Origin: Cepaea nemoralis
Taxonomy: Eukaryota > Mollusca > Gastropoda > Stylommatophora > Helicidae
NCBI GenBank assembly: GCA_014155875.1
Contig: JACEFZ010013290.1
Coordinates: 159,501-223,500, forward strand
DNA length: 64,000 nt
Direction of reading: 5' to 3'
Shown: positions 53,516 to 64,000 of the stretch, in pieces
How positions within the stretch are numbered: position 1 is the stretch's first letter
Layout: each line of letters opens with the position of its first letter
Program-made: the position numbers and the translations under genes
The notes under the pieces: generated by a model
Told to the model about the DNA's origin: nothing
Seen by the model: the letters and a program-made list of their open reading frames with translations, nothing else
The model's database searches: none

Positions 53516-53572
53516 GGGATAGGATAATGAGAAGACAAATCTAGAACATGTTGTGACAACGATAAAGAATTG

Positions 53573-53893
<321 letters not shown>

Positions 53894-54009
53894 CAGCGAG
53901 AACAATTTCTGGACAATCTTGTGTAAAGGCAAGGGAGGAAGTGAATATACGAATTGATTCATGCAGTTTGCAATAACAAGATCTGGAGAAGACATCATGT
54001 CATATGCCA

Positions 54010-55735
54010 CGGTGGGCGGCATATAACGACAGTATCATGTCATTGCAATGGATAGCTGCATATCAAGACAGTATCATGTCATTACCATTGTGGGCAGCAT
54101 ATCAAGACAGTATCATGTCATTGCCATGGATAGTGGCATATCAAGACAGTATCATGTCATTGCCATGAATAACGGCATTTCAAGACAGTATCATGCCATT
54201 ACCATTGTGGGCAGCATATCAAGACAGCATCATGTCATTGCCATGAATAGCAGCATATCCAGACAGTATCATGTTATTGCCATGGATAGCGGCATATCAA
54301 GACAGTATCATGTCATTGCTATGGATAGCGGTATATCAAGACAGTATCGTGTCATTGCTATGGATAGCGGCATATCAAGACAGTATCATGTCATTGCTAT
54401 GGATAGCGGCATATTAAGACAGTATCATGTCATTGGTATGGATAGCGGCATATCAAGACAATATCATGTCATTGCCATGAATAACGGCATTTCAAGACAG
54501 TATCGTGTCATTACCATTGTGGGCAGCATATCAAGACAATATCATGTCATTGCCATGTATAGCAGCATATCAAGACAGTATCATGTCATTGCCATGGATA
54601 GCAGCATATCAAGACAGTATCATGTCATTGCCATGGATAGCAGCATATCAAGACAGTATCATGTCATTGGTATGGATAGCGGCATATCAAGACAATATCA
54701 TGTCATTGCCATGAATAACGGCATTTCAAGACAGTATCATGTCATTACCATTATGGGCAGCATATCAAGACAGTATCATGTCATTGCCATGGATAGCGGC
54801 ATATCAAGACAGTATCGTGTCATTGTTATGGATAGCGGCATATCAAGACAGTATCATATCATTGCCATGGATAGCAGCATATCAAGACAGTATCGTGTCA
54901 TTGCCATGGATAGCAGCATGTCAAGACAGTATCATGTCATTGCCATGGATAGCAGCATATCAAGACAGTATCATGTCATTGCCATGGATAGCAGCATTTC
55001 AAGACAGTATAATGCCACTACCATTGTGGGCAGTATATCAAGACAGTATCATGTCATTGCCATGGATAGCGGCATATCAAGACAGTATCGTGTCATTGTT
55101 ATGGATGGCGGCATATCAAGACAGTATCATATCATTGCCATGGATAGCAGCATATCAAGACAGTATCGTGTCATTGCCATGGATAGCATCATGTCAAGAC
55201 AGTATCATGTCATTGCCATGGATAGCAGCATTTCAAGACAGTATAATGTCACTACCATTGTGGGCAGTATATCAAGACAGTATCATGTCATTGCCATGGA
55301 TAGCGGCATATCAAGACAGTATCATGTCAATGCCATGGATAGCAGCATATCAAGACAGTATCATGTCATTGCCATGGATAGCAGCATATCAAGACAGTAT
55401 CATGTCATTGCCATGGATAGCAGCATATCAAGACAGTATCATGTCATTGCCATGGATAGCAGCATTTCAAGACAGTATAATGTCACTACCATTGTGGGCA
55501 GTATATCAAGACAGTATCATATCATTGCCATGGATAGCAGCATATCAAGACAGTATCATGTCATTGCCATGGATAGCAGCATTTCAAGACAGTATAATGT
55601 CACTACCATTGTGGGCAGTATATCAAGACAGTATCATGTCATTGCCATGGATAGCAGTATATCAAGACAGTATCATATCATTGCCATGGATAGCAGCATA
55701 TCAAGAAAGTATCATGCCATCTGCAACGGTGGGCG
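54010..55735 (+). repeat. 39-bp minisatellite, array 2 (about 44 units, higher-order)
   Basis: It is built of the same 39-bp unit as array 1. Each unit encodes a 13-residue motif such as AMDSSISRQYHVI; a distinct variant TIVGSISRQYHVI recurs every few units and marks a higher-order pattern. The open frame runs 575 codons (54048-55775), and a second frame is open for 350. Only one plus frame meets a stop in each unit (GGA TAG). Substitutions are mostly non-synonymous, so there is no sign of protein-level selection. It is flanked on both sides by an ACGGTGGGCGGCAT-like motif (54010 and 55720). Confidence 0.97.
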
Positions 55736-55799
55736 GCATGTCACTCCACATGAGACTTTCACCCCGTGGTCTTGAGATTTTCAGCTGCTGATTGTCCTT

Positions 55800-55980
55800 T
55801 ATGTCACTTCATAATCTTCTCCATCGTTCTTTCGTCTGTCTAGACCAGCTTCTGTGTTTACTGTTGTCACAATATTCTCTAGACACTGCTTTCTCATAAC
55901 GGTACCTTAAAATATCGAGTGTCTTGTCTATGTGGGCAGTCAGCCTGTAAATTTGTCTTCTGTAACTCATACAAGCAGCC
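55800..55980 (-). mobile_element. Probable LINE fragment
   Basis: The plus-strand view resembles the reverse of the family D/E C-terminal region (TTGTCACAATATTCTCTAGA, CTTTCTCATAACGGTACC). It is short and weak. Confidence 0.4.
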
Positions 55981-56015
55981 CGTGTGTTACGGAGACCGTA
56001 AGGGGAAGCAAATAA

Positions 56016-56953
56016 TACGAGAGAAAGTCAATAAGTAAGCCACAAATGGCTGTAGAAAAATACCTAAATATGATAACAACTTGAAACCAGTTTTTTTGTT
56101 TTATACATACATTGTCCCTTTATTTCTCAACATAATTTCCACCAACATTGATGCACTTATCCCATTGTTTTATCAGTCCTCCAATATCGGCTGCATATAA
56201 CTGCGTGCTCTGTTTTCTAAACCATGTTTTCACTTCACATTCAACTTCGGCATCATTCTCGAAATGTATCCCGCCAAGGTGAGTTTTCAGTGGACCAAAA
56301 AGGTGTTAATCGCTAGGGGCTATGTCGGGGCTGTGAGATGGATGTTCCAGAACATCCCACCTTAGTTGGTTAATTTTCTCCTGAGTTAATCGAGCCGTAT
56401 GTGGTCTGGCATTGTCATGAAGAAGCAAAACTCCTCTAGTCAGCAGTCCTCTTCGAATTGCATCATGAAACATTAATAGACATTCACAGTACGATTCAGA
56501 ATTCACATCGTCACCTTTCTTCTTGAAATTTGTTAAAAACACTACTTGACAATGTCAGAACACTGTCAACATAACCTTCTATGCTGATGGCGTAACCTTG
56601 AATTTTTGGACACAAGGCGAAGAAGGATATTTCCATTGCATTGAAGCATGCTTTGATTCGGGCTGGTAGTCAGCATAAACAGGAAGCATTTCCTTATGAA
56701 TGTCCTTTGCAGGCAGCCCTGTTGCTCAGACAAAACGCACAACAGCACGTTGCTCTTTAATTATACACTCCGTAAGTACAGTTGCCATTTTGTTTATGCG
56801 CTGCGCATGCGCATGAGACACCTAGCGCCACCTGACGAACGGGAATATACAGTTCGATGTTGCTGTCACCCAATGACACCTGTAGAAAACACCTACTACA
56901 TTTACCTGCAATCCCACAGAACTATGTGACTTACTTATTGACTCACCCTCATA
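56016..56953 (-). mobile_element. Mariner transposon copy 2, internally deleted
   Basis: The terminal repeats are GAGAGAAAGTCAATAAGTAA at 56019 and its relative ending at 56951, flanked by TA. On the minus strand, the N-terminus (ATVLTECIIKEQRAV) is followed by PVYAD, then directly YQPESKHASMQW, so the DNA-binding linker and the first catalytic aspartate (GDESW) are gone. It keeps LLHDNARPHTARL and HSPDIAPSD. Stops and frameshifts are present. The deletion differs from the one in copy 1. Confidence 0.9.
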
Positions 56954-57059
56954 GTAACACTGTCAACTACCATGCATGCCATAAGAAGCAATTAAGGAGG
57001 GTTAAGATTGGACTGGCTAACCGATCCCGTCGAAAACATTTTGTAGAATCTAATCAACT
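56954..57059. other. Spacer between mariner copy 2 and a LINE
   Basis: No feature recognised. Confidence 0.4.
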
Positions 57060-58110
57060 ATTCATCATGTGCCATGCCGATAAGCGTGGGCGTTAATGCT
57101 CATTCGATCACTAGAGTAATGGACCAGCTCAGTGTTATTGTCTCGACCATACCACGTGGCCAAGCCATATAGGTATTTACTTCTCTTCCTTGCCCTTGTT
57201 CTCTTCCCCTCGATTTTGCCAGTTGTCACCAAGTTCTCCAATTTATTTCTTCTCATAACGTGACCAAACTCTTTTGACTGACTGCGTCAAATTTCTCTAA
57301 TCGGTTTACGATTTTCATTTGTTTGGTATGACTTGTTCGTTTGATTTTCTGTCTGTCCATGGTATTCTTTGAATTTTCCTCAGAAACCACATTTCCACAG
57401 CTATGAGATATTTTCCAGCTTGTCAAACTCTTTTGACTGACTGCGTCAAATTTCTCTAATCGGTTTACGATTTTCATTTGTTTTGTATGCTTGCTTGTAT
57501 TCGTTGGCTTGAGCTCCAACGCGAAGTCCTGTATGTTGGATGAAGGCATCCTGTTGTCCAACATCAGTGTGATGTCATGCAGGACCTGAGTTTTGCGTGA
57601 GTATCCGTTGTCCCATGTCTGGCTTATTGGTGTGCAGACTGGTGGTTCCTCGCCGTACAGGCAGACACTCTCCGACTTCGGAGGAATCGGCGATCCTACT
57701 GACTTTAGCCAGGACCCCGAAGGGACCTGTTGCCCAGGACGCTCGACGAGGACGCGTCAATAGGTCTTGGCCAGTATATAACCCGGCCCTGGTGCCTTGG
57801 AAACACCTCTGCGTCCCATTTGTTTGGTATGACTTGTTCGTTGGATTTTCTGTCTGTCCATGGTATTCTTTGAATTTTCCTCAGAAACCACATTTCCACA
57901 GCTATGAGATATTTTCCAGCTTGTATGTTCATTGTCCATATATAAGTACAGGTTCGATGTAGAGCCTCAACACGCTTTTTCTCGTTGCAAATGACATCAT
58001 TTTATTAGTCAATATGTTTTCCATCTTGCAAAAGGCTACCTTCGCCATGACAATTATTGTTCTAATCTCTTCAAGGCATCTCCCATCAGATGATATGACT
58101 GTTCCTAGAT
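57060..58110 (-). mobile_element. LINE family D-like copy with tandem duplication and insertion
   Basis: The minus strand carries the C-terminal frame: AVEMWFLRKIQRIPWTDRKS near 57870-57930, and NKLENLVTTGKIEGKR, ending ATWYGRDNNTEL and AYRHGT near 57065. A 157-bp piece from CAAACTCTTTTGACTGACTG to ATTTTCCAGCTTGT occurs twice in tandem (57266-57422, and from 57423). The second is split by a 327-bp repeat element. Upstream RT sequence extends to about 58110. Confidence 0.85.
57490..57816 (-). mobile_element. Unclassified 316/327-bp retroposon, copy 2
   Basis: The minus strand starts GGGACGCAGAGGTGTTTCCA and ends TACAAGCAAG. It matches 6624-6939 throughout. The target duplication CATTTGTTTTGTATG (57475-57489) and CATTTGTTTGGTATG (57817-57831) is 14 of 15. 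The insert lies in the second copy of the duplicated LINE piece. Confidence 0.88.
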
Positions 58111-58319
58111 AAGTGTCGCAATCACCTATAAATAAGTGTAGAGATAAGGAAGTGAGAACATCTCAGGCAACAAGGTTGGAATGAGGCTTTTCTGTATCGC
58201 TGACTTACTATCATTCCCCAAGGGAAATCTGCATAACTTGACGCATACATAGAGGCGATAGACGAAACAAAATATTTAAAAAATGAACAAGCTGAATTAA
58301 TGCCAAATAATACGGAACG

Positions 58320-58950
58320 GTGTAAATAAAACGCTTCTTAGCCTTACAAAAGAAAATGCCCCTCACGGTGAAGGCATGGCCCTTAAGCTATCCAAAGAGG
58401 CAAAGAAAGAACTAATAGAGTGGGAAGCAGGCAGTTCTATGATAATAGCAGCATCATTTAGAACCTGATTTTACAAAAAAGTAAACTTAGAAGGAGATGA
58501 AGCCTTGCTACAAACCTTTGAGAACAAAGTTTTAAGACGCATCTTTGGACCCATTAGGGATACACAAAGTGGAGAGTGGAAAAGAAGAAGTAACAAAGAC
58601 ATTTATGATCTGTTTAAGTCCCCACTAATCACTGGTATCATGAAGGCTAATAGACTACAATGGCTGGGGCATATAGAAAGAATGGAAGATAATAGGGAAA
58701 CAAACCTCGCTTACACTCAGGAAATAAATGACCGTAGACCACAAGGTAGACCAAGAAGACGGGGAGAGATAATATATATACAGACCTACAAGCACTTGGA
58801 ATCAACGACTGGCAAGAGAAGGTCAACCAGAGAGACGAATGGAGACGGATTGTATTTGCAGCAAAGAACCTAAATGGCTCGGAACGCTGAAGAAGAAGAA
58901 GAAGAAGAAGAAGAAGAAGAAGAAGAAGAAGAAGAAGAAGAAGAAGAAAC
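58320..58950 (+). mobile_element. LINE family E, internally deleted, with (GAA)n tail
   Basis: An endonuclease scrap (MALKLSKEAKKELIEW, SSMIIAASFRT) lies at 58373-58464. Then the RT C-terminus jumps in: LLQTFENKVLRRIFGP, ITGIMKANRLQWLGHIERME and RRPQGRPRR, to about 58760. The end GCAAAGAACCTAAATGGCTC adjoins the GAA tail (58888-58948). The RT core is missing. The frame is lost near 58765. Confidence 0.85.
58888..58948. repeat. (GAA)n microsatellite, about 60 bp
   Basis: A pure GAA run at the end of a family E LINE. Confidence 0.95.
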
Positions 58951-59049
58951 ATAGCAGCGACTCAGTGTTACCCATCATCAAATTACAGGGATGATGCATT
59001 AAAGAAAAAACTTCAAAGTGTTGTAGGTAATTAAAGAAATGGCAATATC

Positions 59050-59378
59050 AAAATGTTTATGGGGGACATACTCGTACATGTCAAGACAGGATTGAATAAT
59101 ACGGGTTATGAAGAAATCATGACAATACACGGATTAGGGGGAAAACATCAAAGTGGAGAATTTTTCACCAGGTTTTTCGAAGCGAAGCAATATATTACAG
59201 GCAGAAGTTTTTTTCCACACACCATGTTATGTTATGTCGAACCACGTCATTGCACATTAGGCATTCCCTTCCGTGTTAGTCCTCAGATGCAGCAGCCATC
59301 CCAAAGTATATCTGTTTCCTGCACCCTTGAGGAATTGGTAATGATATCTCCTCTACTGACTCTCTCACTCTCTCTCTC

Positions 59379-59434
<56 letters not shown>

Positions 59435-59565
59435 TCCCCCCTTTCCACATAAAAGGATGCATACAGCAACGTGGGTATCAACAGACCACAATACAGAAAA
59501 TCAAATCGACGTTACCTGTAATAACAATAAAGTTAGATACAAACCATCGCCGACAGATGTAAAAT
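59050..59565 (+). mobile_element. LINE RTE-like endonuclease fragment split by an insertion
   Basis: FMGDILVHVKTGLNNTGYEE and MTIHGLGGKHQSGEFF match the endonuclease catalytic GDxN region, although the asparagine position reads L/V. After the 222-bp insertion, the frame resumes PHKRMHTATWVSTDHNTENQ, the motif around the catalytic histidine/aspartate. No RT follows. Confidence 0.8.
59220..59441. mobile_element. 222-bp insertion with (CT)n end and 8-bp target duplication
   Basis: TTTCCACA at 59212-59219 and at 59442-59449 flanks it, and removing it rejoins the LINE endonuclease frame. Its right part is a CT-rich microsatellite (59361-59430). It looks like a small retroposon whose tail has turned into a microsatellite, or one inserted antisense with a GA-type tail. 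Confidence 0.8.
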
Positions 59566-59769
59566 TATTTCACATGAAATCCAGAGTTCACAGTGTCGCT
59601 CCAGGCACTTAACTCAGTAGCTGGGCGACGGAACCATGTACTACCAGTCCAATATGAGGAAAATGTGTAAGCAAACCGTAACCAGAAGCAAAAACACTCT
59701 AGAGGCTTTAACAGCTCAACAGCCTATCCGGGATATTGGACCGGAAGCTCAGTCTTACAGTCTACTCTT
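59566..59769. other. Spacer without recognised feature
   Basis: Nothing recognised here. Confidence 0.4.
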
Positions 59770-59995
59770 TGCAGTTTTCTCTTGTGGTGTTATTTTTAAC
59801 GTACACTAGTAGCAAACAGTACATCGTTACTTCCGCCTTATGATAGAAGACTATGATTACGATCTCACCAGCCCAGAGATGTGCGATATCATTAGATACC
59901 AACGATCTTGTAAAATTTCCCAGCTCTGTGCTGGGATTGAATTTTCTGAGGTTGACACATCAACCTCTCAGCCACGGCTTCCCCAGACAGCTGTT
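59770..59995 (-). mobile_element. tRNA-derived SINE
   Basis: The minus strand starts GCCGTGGCTGAGAGGTTGAT, resembling the 5' half of tRNA-Ser or Leu, with a B-box-like AAATTCAATCCC near 59940. The body extends to about 59770. Ends are approximate. Confidence 0.6.
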
Positions 59996-60561
59996 TACAT
60001 GCAACAATATGTAATTATATAAGTGACTATAGCAGCATCAAAGTAGTAAACAGAAGTGTGTAACTGATGAGTTGAAATCGAATTTTTTTTTTTTTTGGGT
60101 CTATCCTTTCGAAGACTGAGCTTTAACTCTAAAGTCTGGTTACCTGACGTTTAGATTTCAGAGCCCTAAGAAGTGTTCGCATCTATCCGGGTGTGGTTTG
60201 TGTACATATTTTCCTTCCACCGGGTAACTAAGTTTTGCCCATACGGGAGATTTGTTGCTGAGCTCCACTTTCTCTCGCCAATCTCAGAAGCCAGCGGGAT
60301 GTGCGAAACCGGTATACTGAAACTTTACATCTGCTGAGACACACATTAGGATGTAGCCAGCTGATGATTGCAGCTCAGCACGTACACATTAGCTGATATT
60401 AGCCCTAGGCTGATTGTGTTTTCTCGGTGGGTTTTGGGTACATCTTTGTTAGCAGACTTCAACCCATTGCCCACAGAGATATACTGGTAGAAAAACACAA
60501 CAAATAAATGACACGTGTGTTCCCAATCTGACAATAGTTTCCCATATGGCATATATATATA
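59996..60561. other. Unrecognised sequence
   Basis: It has a T-run at 60085-60097 and a sequence starting TCTATCCTTTCGAAGACTGA. No repeat partner or gene is found in the window. Confidence 0.4.
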
Positions 60562-60707
60562 TAAATATTGAGCACAACCCACTACTGGCAACGCCGATCG
60601 CATTCTGGTATGAACCTAAGGCCTATCCACGTCAATATGGAAATAGGCCTTAGGTTCATACCAGAATGCGATCGGCGTTGCCAGTAGTGGGTTGTGCTCA
60701 ATATTTA
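60562..60707. repeat. Perfect palindrome: two 65-bp arms, 16-bp loop
   Basis: The left arm 60562-60626 and right arm 60643-60707 are exact reverse complements, with ATTGAGCACAACCCACTACT in the left arm. The loop is CCACGTCAATATGGAA. Short TA microsatellites lie on both sides (60550-60562 and 60739-60758). It would fold into a stable hairpin or cruciform. Confidence 0.97.
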
Positions 60708-62129
60708 AATTTCAAATGCCGAAACAACCACATAATCAATATATATATATATATATAACAAGCTATATCCATGTATTTTTGTCATCTATAATGGTAAATG
60801 TAGTTTCATGGCAGACATTCCTGCTGGGTGTGAAGTGCTAGGCCTTTACATATTCTAGGTCACAAAATAATTTCATTAGGTCGCCAGTTCTTTTCCTCGT
60901 CGCCTTTCCTTCGCCAAACACAGAAACTTCTTAAAATTATCCAGTCGTCATTTCATTAGGCGGGATCGACCCCACACGCGTAGTGATTGGGAAAAATAAA
61001 AACCCTACCATTTTTTGGGATCGGAACCGAAATATTGTCTTTGCGGGCAAACGCCCTAATCACAGTGTACCACACACGGTATGAATTCTATCAAACCGAT
61101 TTAAACTATACATATTTCAGCGTGTTTGCTTGTGAAGCTCGTATGTTTCCGAGAGCCCATGCGGGAACCAAAGAATAGTAAGTAATACGGTAGCCTACAA
61201 AGCATGTAGCGACTTTAGAGGGTTTGCGTCGGGTCGCTACCTCATCCCGCAGAAAACCTGAGATATCGCAGCCAAGCAATCATGCACACGTTTTTGAAAA
61301 GAACAGACAAGTAATCTAACCATCAAAGATTACATAAACCTTTAGAAGAAGAATACATTCGTGAAATATGTTGAAGGATTTACAAGGGATGGATAAAGAT
61401 CGGAGGGCTGAGCAAGCTGAGGTTGAGGCCTATTCTCCATTTGAGATAAAAGACGGAATAAAAGGAATAAGAAGTGTTTACTTACGGGGAAAGATGTGTA
61501 CAGACTGGAGAAGGAAATTGAAACATTTCTGTTATTTTGTAAAACCACCTCTTTGGTTTCGCCAGAGAAGGCGAATAGACGTGTGCCATCTGTTTCCCAT
61601 TTGGTTCATTTGTTGTTTCCCCTGTTACAGGCTCATATTGATTGGGCCTCAGGACTGAAGTAACAGAAAAGATTGCATTCGCCTTATTAGCACTCACAAT
61701 ATTGGGAGAAATCTGGAGGGAATCACACACAGAAAGAAAGTGATTCGAACGAATGTGTCTAGATGTTACACGTGGCAATAGTGGTGAGAAAGACGTTTGC
61801 CAGGAACGGATTGAGAAAACCGTTAAAAATAACATTGTTCAACTTGCCTTCGTCCTGGTACGTCTGTTAAAGTACTCCCTACCGTGATATGTCTAGGAAT
61901 ATTGTGGCTTATTTGGTGACAATGGAATGAACTAAATGTTAGCTATGTTTATTTCATTGTGACCGGAATAGAAAAATGATACTAGAACATTCTCAGAGTT
62001 TTCGTAATCCTGTCACACGATGATCAAGAATCTTAATTCCAGATTTCTACGGAAACATATAACTTTGTTTCCTTTGAAAACGTTAATGTTTACAACGGTA
62101 TACTTTTAAACTGCTTTGCCTGCATGATA
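60708..62129. other. Sequence without recognised gene
   Basis: Frames at 60987-61178 and, on both strands, 61368-61835 have no family resemblance. No splice-supported exons were found. A minus-strand frame of 117 codons (61835-61482) is the longest but looks like chance. Confidence 0.45.
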
Positions 62130-62165
62130 CTTATGTGTGTGTGTGTGAGTGTGTGTGTGTGTGTA

Positions 62166-62217
<52 letters not shown>

Positions 62218-62269
62218 GAGAGCAGACTAACCAACTACAAACTAACTAACTAAATAACTAACTAAGTAG

Positions 62270-62322
<53 letters not shown>
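62130..62322. repeat. Compound microsatellite: (GT)n, (GA)n, (CTAA)n
   Basis: TG repeats at 62132-62178, then GA repeats at 62179-62222, then a CTAA run to 62322. Confidence 0.97.
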
Positions 62323-62323
<1 letters not shown>

Positions 62324-62666
62324 TGAATAACAAAGTCACAAACAGTAGATTGCACGATTTATTGCATGGCATATTTCGATGCATCTCGTCAGGTACATAC
62401 TGCAGAATTCACACAACATAAAGTAAAATAACTAAATAAATCCTTCATGCAGAAATATACACATGTTCGCACAATAATGTCAATTGTCTACCACGGTAAT
62501 TTTAAACTAGCATATCTTTCTGTTTGCACAAAACTGGCCTATGTAGATTAATCATTATGGCGTCTGCAAACTTTAAAAAGTGGCTACTTTGTGTATGACA
62601 CGAGTTGCAGTGAAAAATATCAGGCAATAAATTGTGCAATCTATTGTTTGTGTCTTCGTTATTCAA
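62323..62666. mobile_element. 344-bp DNA transposon / MITE with about 80-bp inverted ends
   Basis: The left end (TTGAATAACAAAGTCACAAA) and right end (TCTTCGTTATTCAA) are imperfect inverted repeats of about 80 bp. The interior has no ORF. The same end occurs alone at 11735-11835. It sits between two CTAA arrays, so it was probably inserted into one array. Confidence 0.82.
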
Positions 62667-62697
62667 ATTCACTACTGGAAAACATTGATTCGATTAT

Positions 62698-62714
62698 CTG
62701 AACTAACTAACTAG

Positions 62715-62789
<75 letters not shown>

Positions 62790-62825
62790 GCTAGCTAACT
62801 AACTAACTAAGTAACTAAACTTACT

Positions 62826-62880
<55 letters not shown>

Positions 62881-62887
62881 ACTTACT

Positions 62888-62964
<77 letters not shown>

Positions 62965-63008
62965 GACTGACTGACTGCCTGACTGACTGACTGACTGACT
63001 ACACTGAA

Positions 63009-63065
<57 letters not shown>

Positions 63066-63103
63066 TCACTAACTAAGTAACTAACTAACTAACTAAACTT
63101 ACT

Positions 63104-63166
<63 letters not shown>

Positions 63167-63179
63167 ACTAACTAAACTT

Positions 63180-63218
<39 letters not shown>

Positions 63219-63220
63219 TA
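62698..63220. repeat. (CTAA)n array with interruptions
   Basis: It is mostly CTAA with sporadic CTAG, CTTA and a (CTGA)n block at 62962-63000. It ends at CTTA just before the CCGA array. Confidence 0.98.
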
Positions 63221-64000
63221 CCGACCGACCGACCGACCGACCGACCGACCGACCGACCGACCGACCGACCGACCGACCGACCGACCGACCGACCGACCGA
63301 CCGACCGACCGACCGACCGACCGACCGACCGACCGACCGACCGACCGACCGACCGACCGACCGACCGACCGACCGACCGACCGACCGACCGACCGACCGA
63401 CCGACCGACCGACCGACCGACCGACCGACCGACCGACCGACCGACCGACCGACCGACCGACCGACCGACCGACCGACCGACCGACCGACCGACCGACCGA
63501 CCGACCGACCGACCGACCGACCGACCGACCGACCGACCGACCGACCGACCGACCGACCGACCGACCGACCGACCGACCGACCGACCGACCGACCGACCGA
63601 CCGACCGACCGACCGACCGACCGACCGACCGACCGACCGACCGACCGACCGACCGACCGACGACCGACCGACCGACCGACCGACCGACCGACCGACCGAC
63701 CGACCGACCGACCGACCGACCGACCGACCGACCGACCGACCGACCGACCGACCGACCGACCGACCGACCGACCGACCGACCGACCGACCGACCGACCGAC
63801 CGACCGACCGACCGACCGACCGACCGACCGACCGACCGACCGACCGACCGACCGACCGACCGACCGACCGACCGACCGACCGACCGACCGACCGACCGAC
63901 CGACCGACCGACCGACCGACCGACCGACCGACCGACCGACCGACCGACCGACCGACCGACCGACCGACCGACCGACCGACCGACCGACCGACCGACCGAC
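63221..64000. repeat. (CCGA)n array, 780 bp, running off the window
   Basis: It is almost pure CCGA. The only phase slip is near 63660, where CCGACGACC lacks one C. CTAA can become CTGA and then CCGA by two transitions, and all three occur here in order. It may be longer than assembled. Confidence 0.98.

Noticed and set aside
54048..55775. 575-codon ORF as a protein-coding gene
   Set aside because: It is a 39-bp satellite in which two frames are open by arithmetic. It lacks introns, a clear start context or any family match.
61368..61835. Pair of overlapping ORFs of 96 and 117 codons
   Set aside because: No recognisable family, and overlapping open frames on opposite strands are expected by chance.

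Overview
This window comes from the nuclear genome of an animal, most likely an invertebrate. It is AT-rich and microsatellite-rich. Two intron-containing host genes sit among a dense graveyard of retrotransposons. The species cannot be named from the sequence; a mollusc or an arthropod would both fit. The two genes were assembled here exon by exon, because their exons are too short to stand out as open frames.

Host genes. On the minus strand, three exons (9423-9385, 4183-4039, 3292-3192) join in phase to give the first 95 residues of a HORMAD1-like meiotic HORMA-domain protein; the gene runs off the left edge. On the plus strand, five exons (15992-16137, 18316-18439, 22479-22640, 24945-25120, 28000-28066) give a complete 224-residue ropporin-1-like protein (ROPN1L), a sperm flagellum and cilium protein with an RIIa docking domain. 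The two genes are head to head with about 6.6 kb between their start codons. That interval holds a seven-copy 163/164-bp tandem repeat and a short promoter-like patch.

Mobile elements. The centre holds a 9.3-kb Gypsy-type LTR retrotransposon on the minus strand (31238-40555) with near-identical LTRs, gag, and a pol broken by one frameshift. It also has a 40-bp repeat array in its 5' leader and about 2.1 kb of non-coding DNA before the 3' LTR. Two internally deleted mariner copies lie at 1475-2391 and 56016-56953. LINE fragments are everywhere; for reference they are labelled here as follows. Family A has an RNase H domain and a (TCAA)n tail. Family B is RTE/BovB-like. Family C has a C2H2 finger at the end. 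Family D has a TGATGATAATGA-like tail. Family E has a (GAA)n tail. Family F ends in a TCGAGGTGAAGTATAA-like sequence. Family G has a WIGHTL motif. tRNA-derived SINEs of at least two families are interspersed. Several insertions keep target-site duplications, and some have matching empty sites in the same window, so the order of insertion can be read.

Tandem repeats. From 40.7 kb rightwards the window is dominated by repeats. There are two related arrays of a 39-bp unit (about 10 and 44 copies, open in two frames), a 44-bp array of 11 units, and long GAA and GA tracts, some growing from LINE tails. A perfect 65-bp-arm palindrome lies at 60562-60707. The right end is a run of (CTAA)n and then about 780 bp of (CCGA)n that reaches the window edge. 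No CRISPR array, bacterial gene or RNA gene was found, and there is no clear sign of a new enzymatic system. The most notable content is the gene pair, the layered insertions and the satellite arrays.
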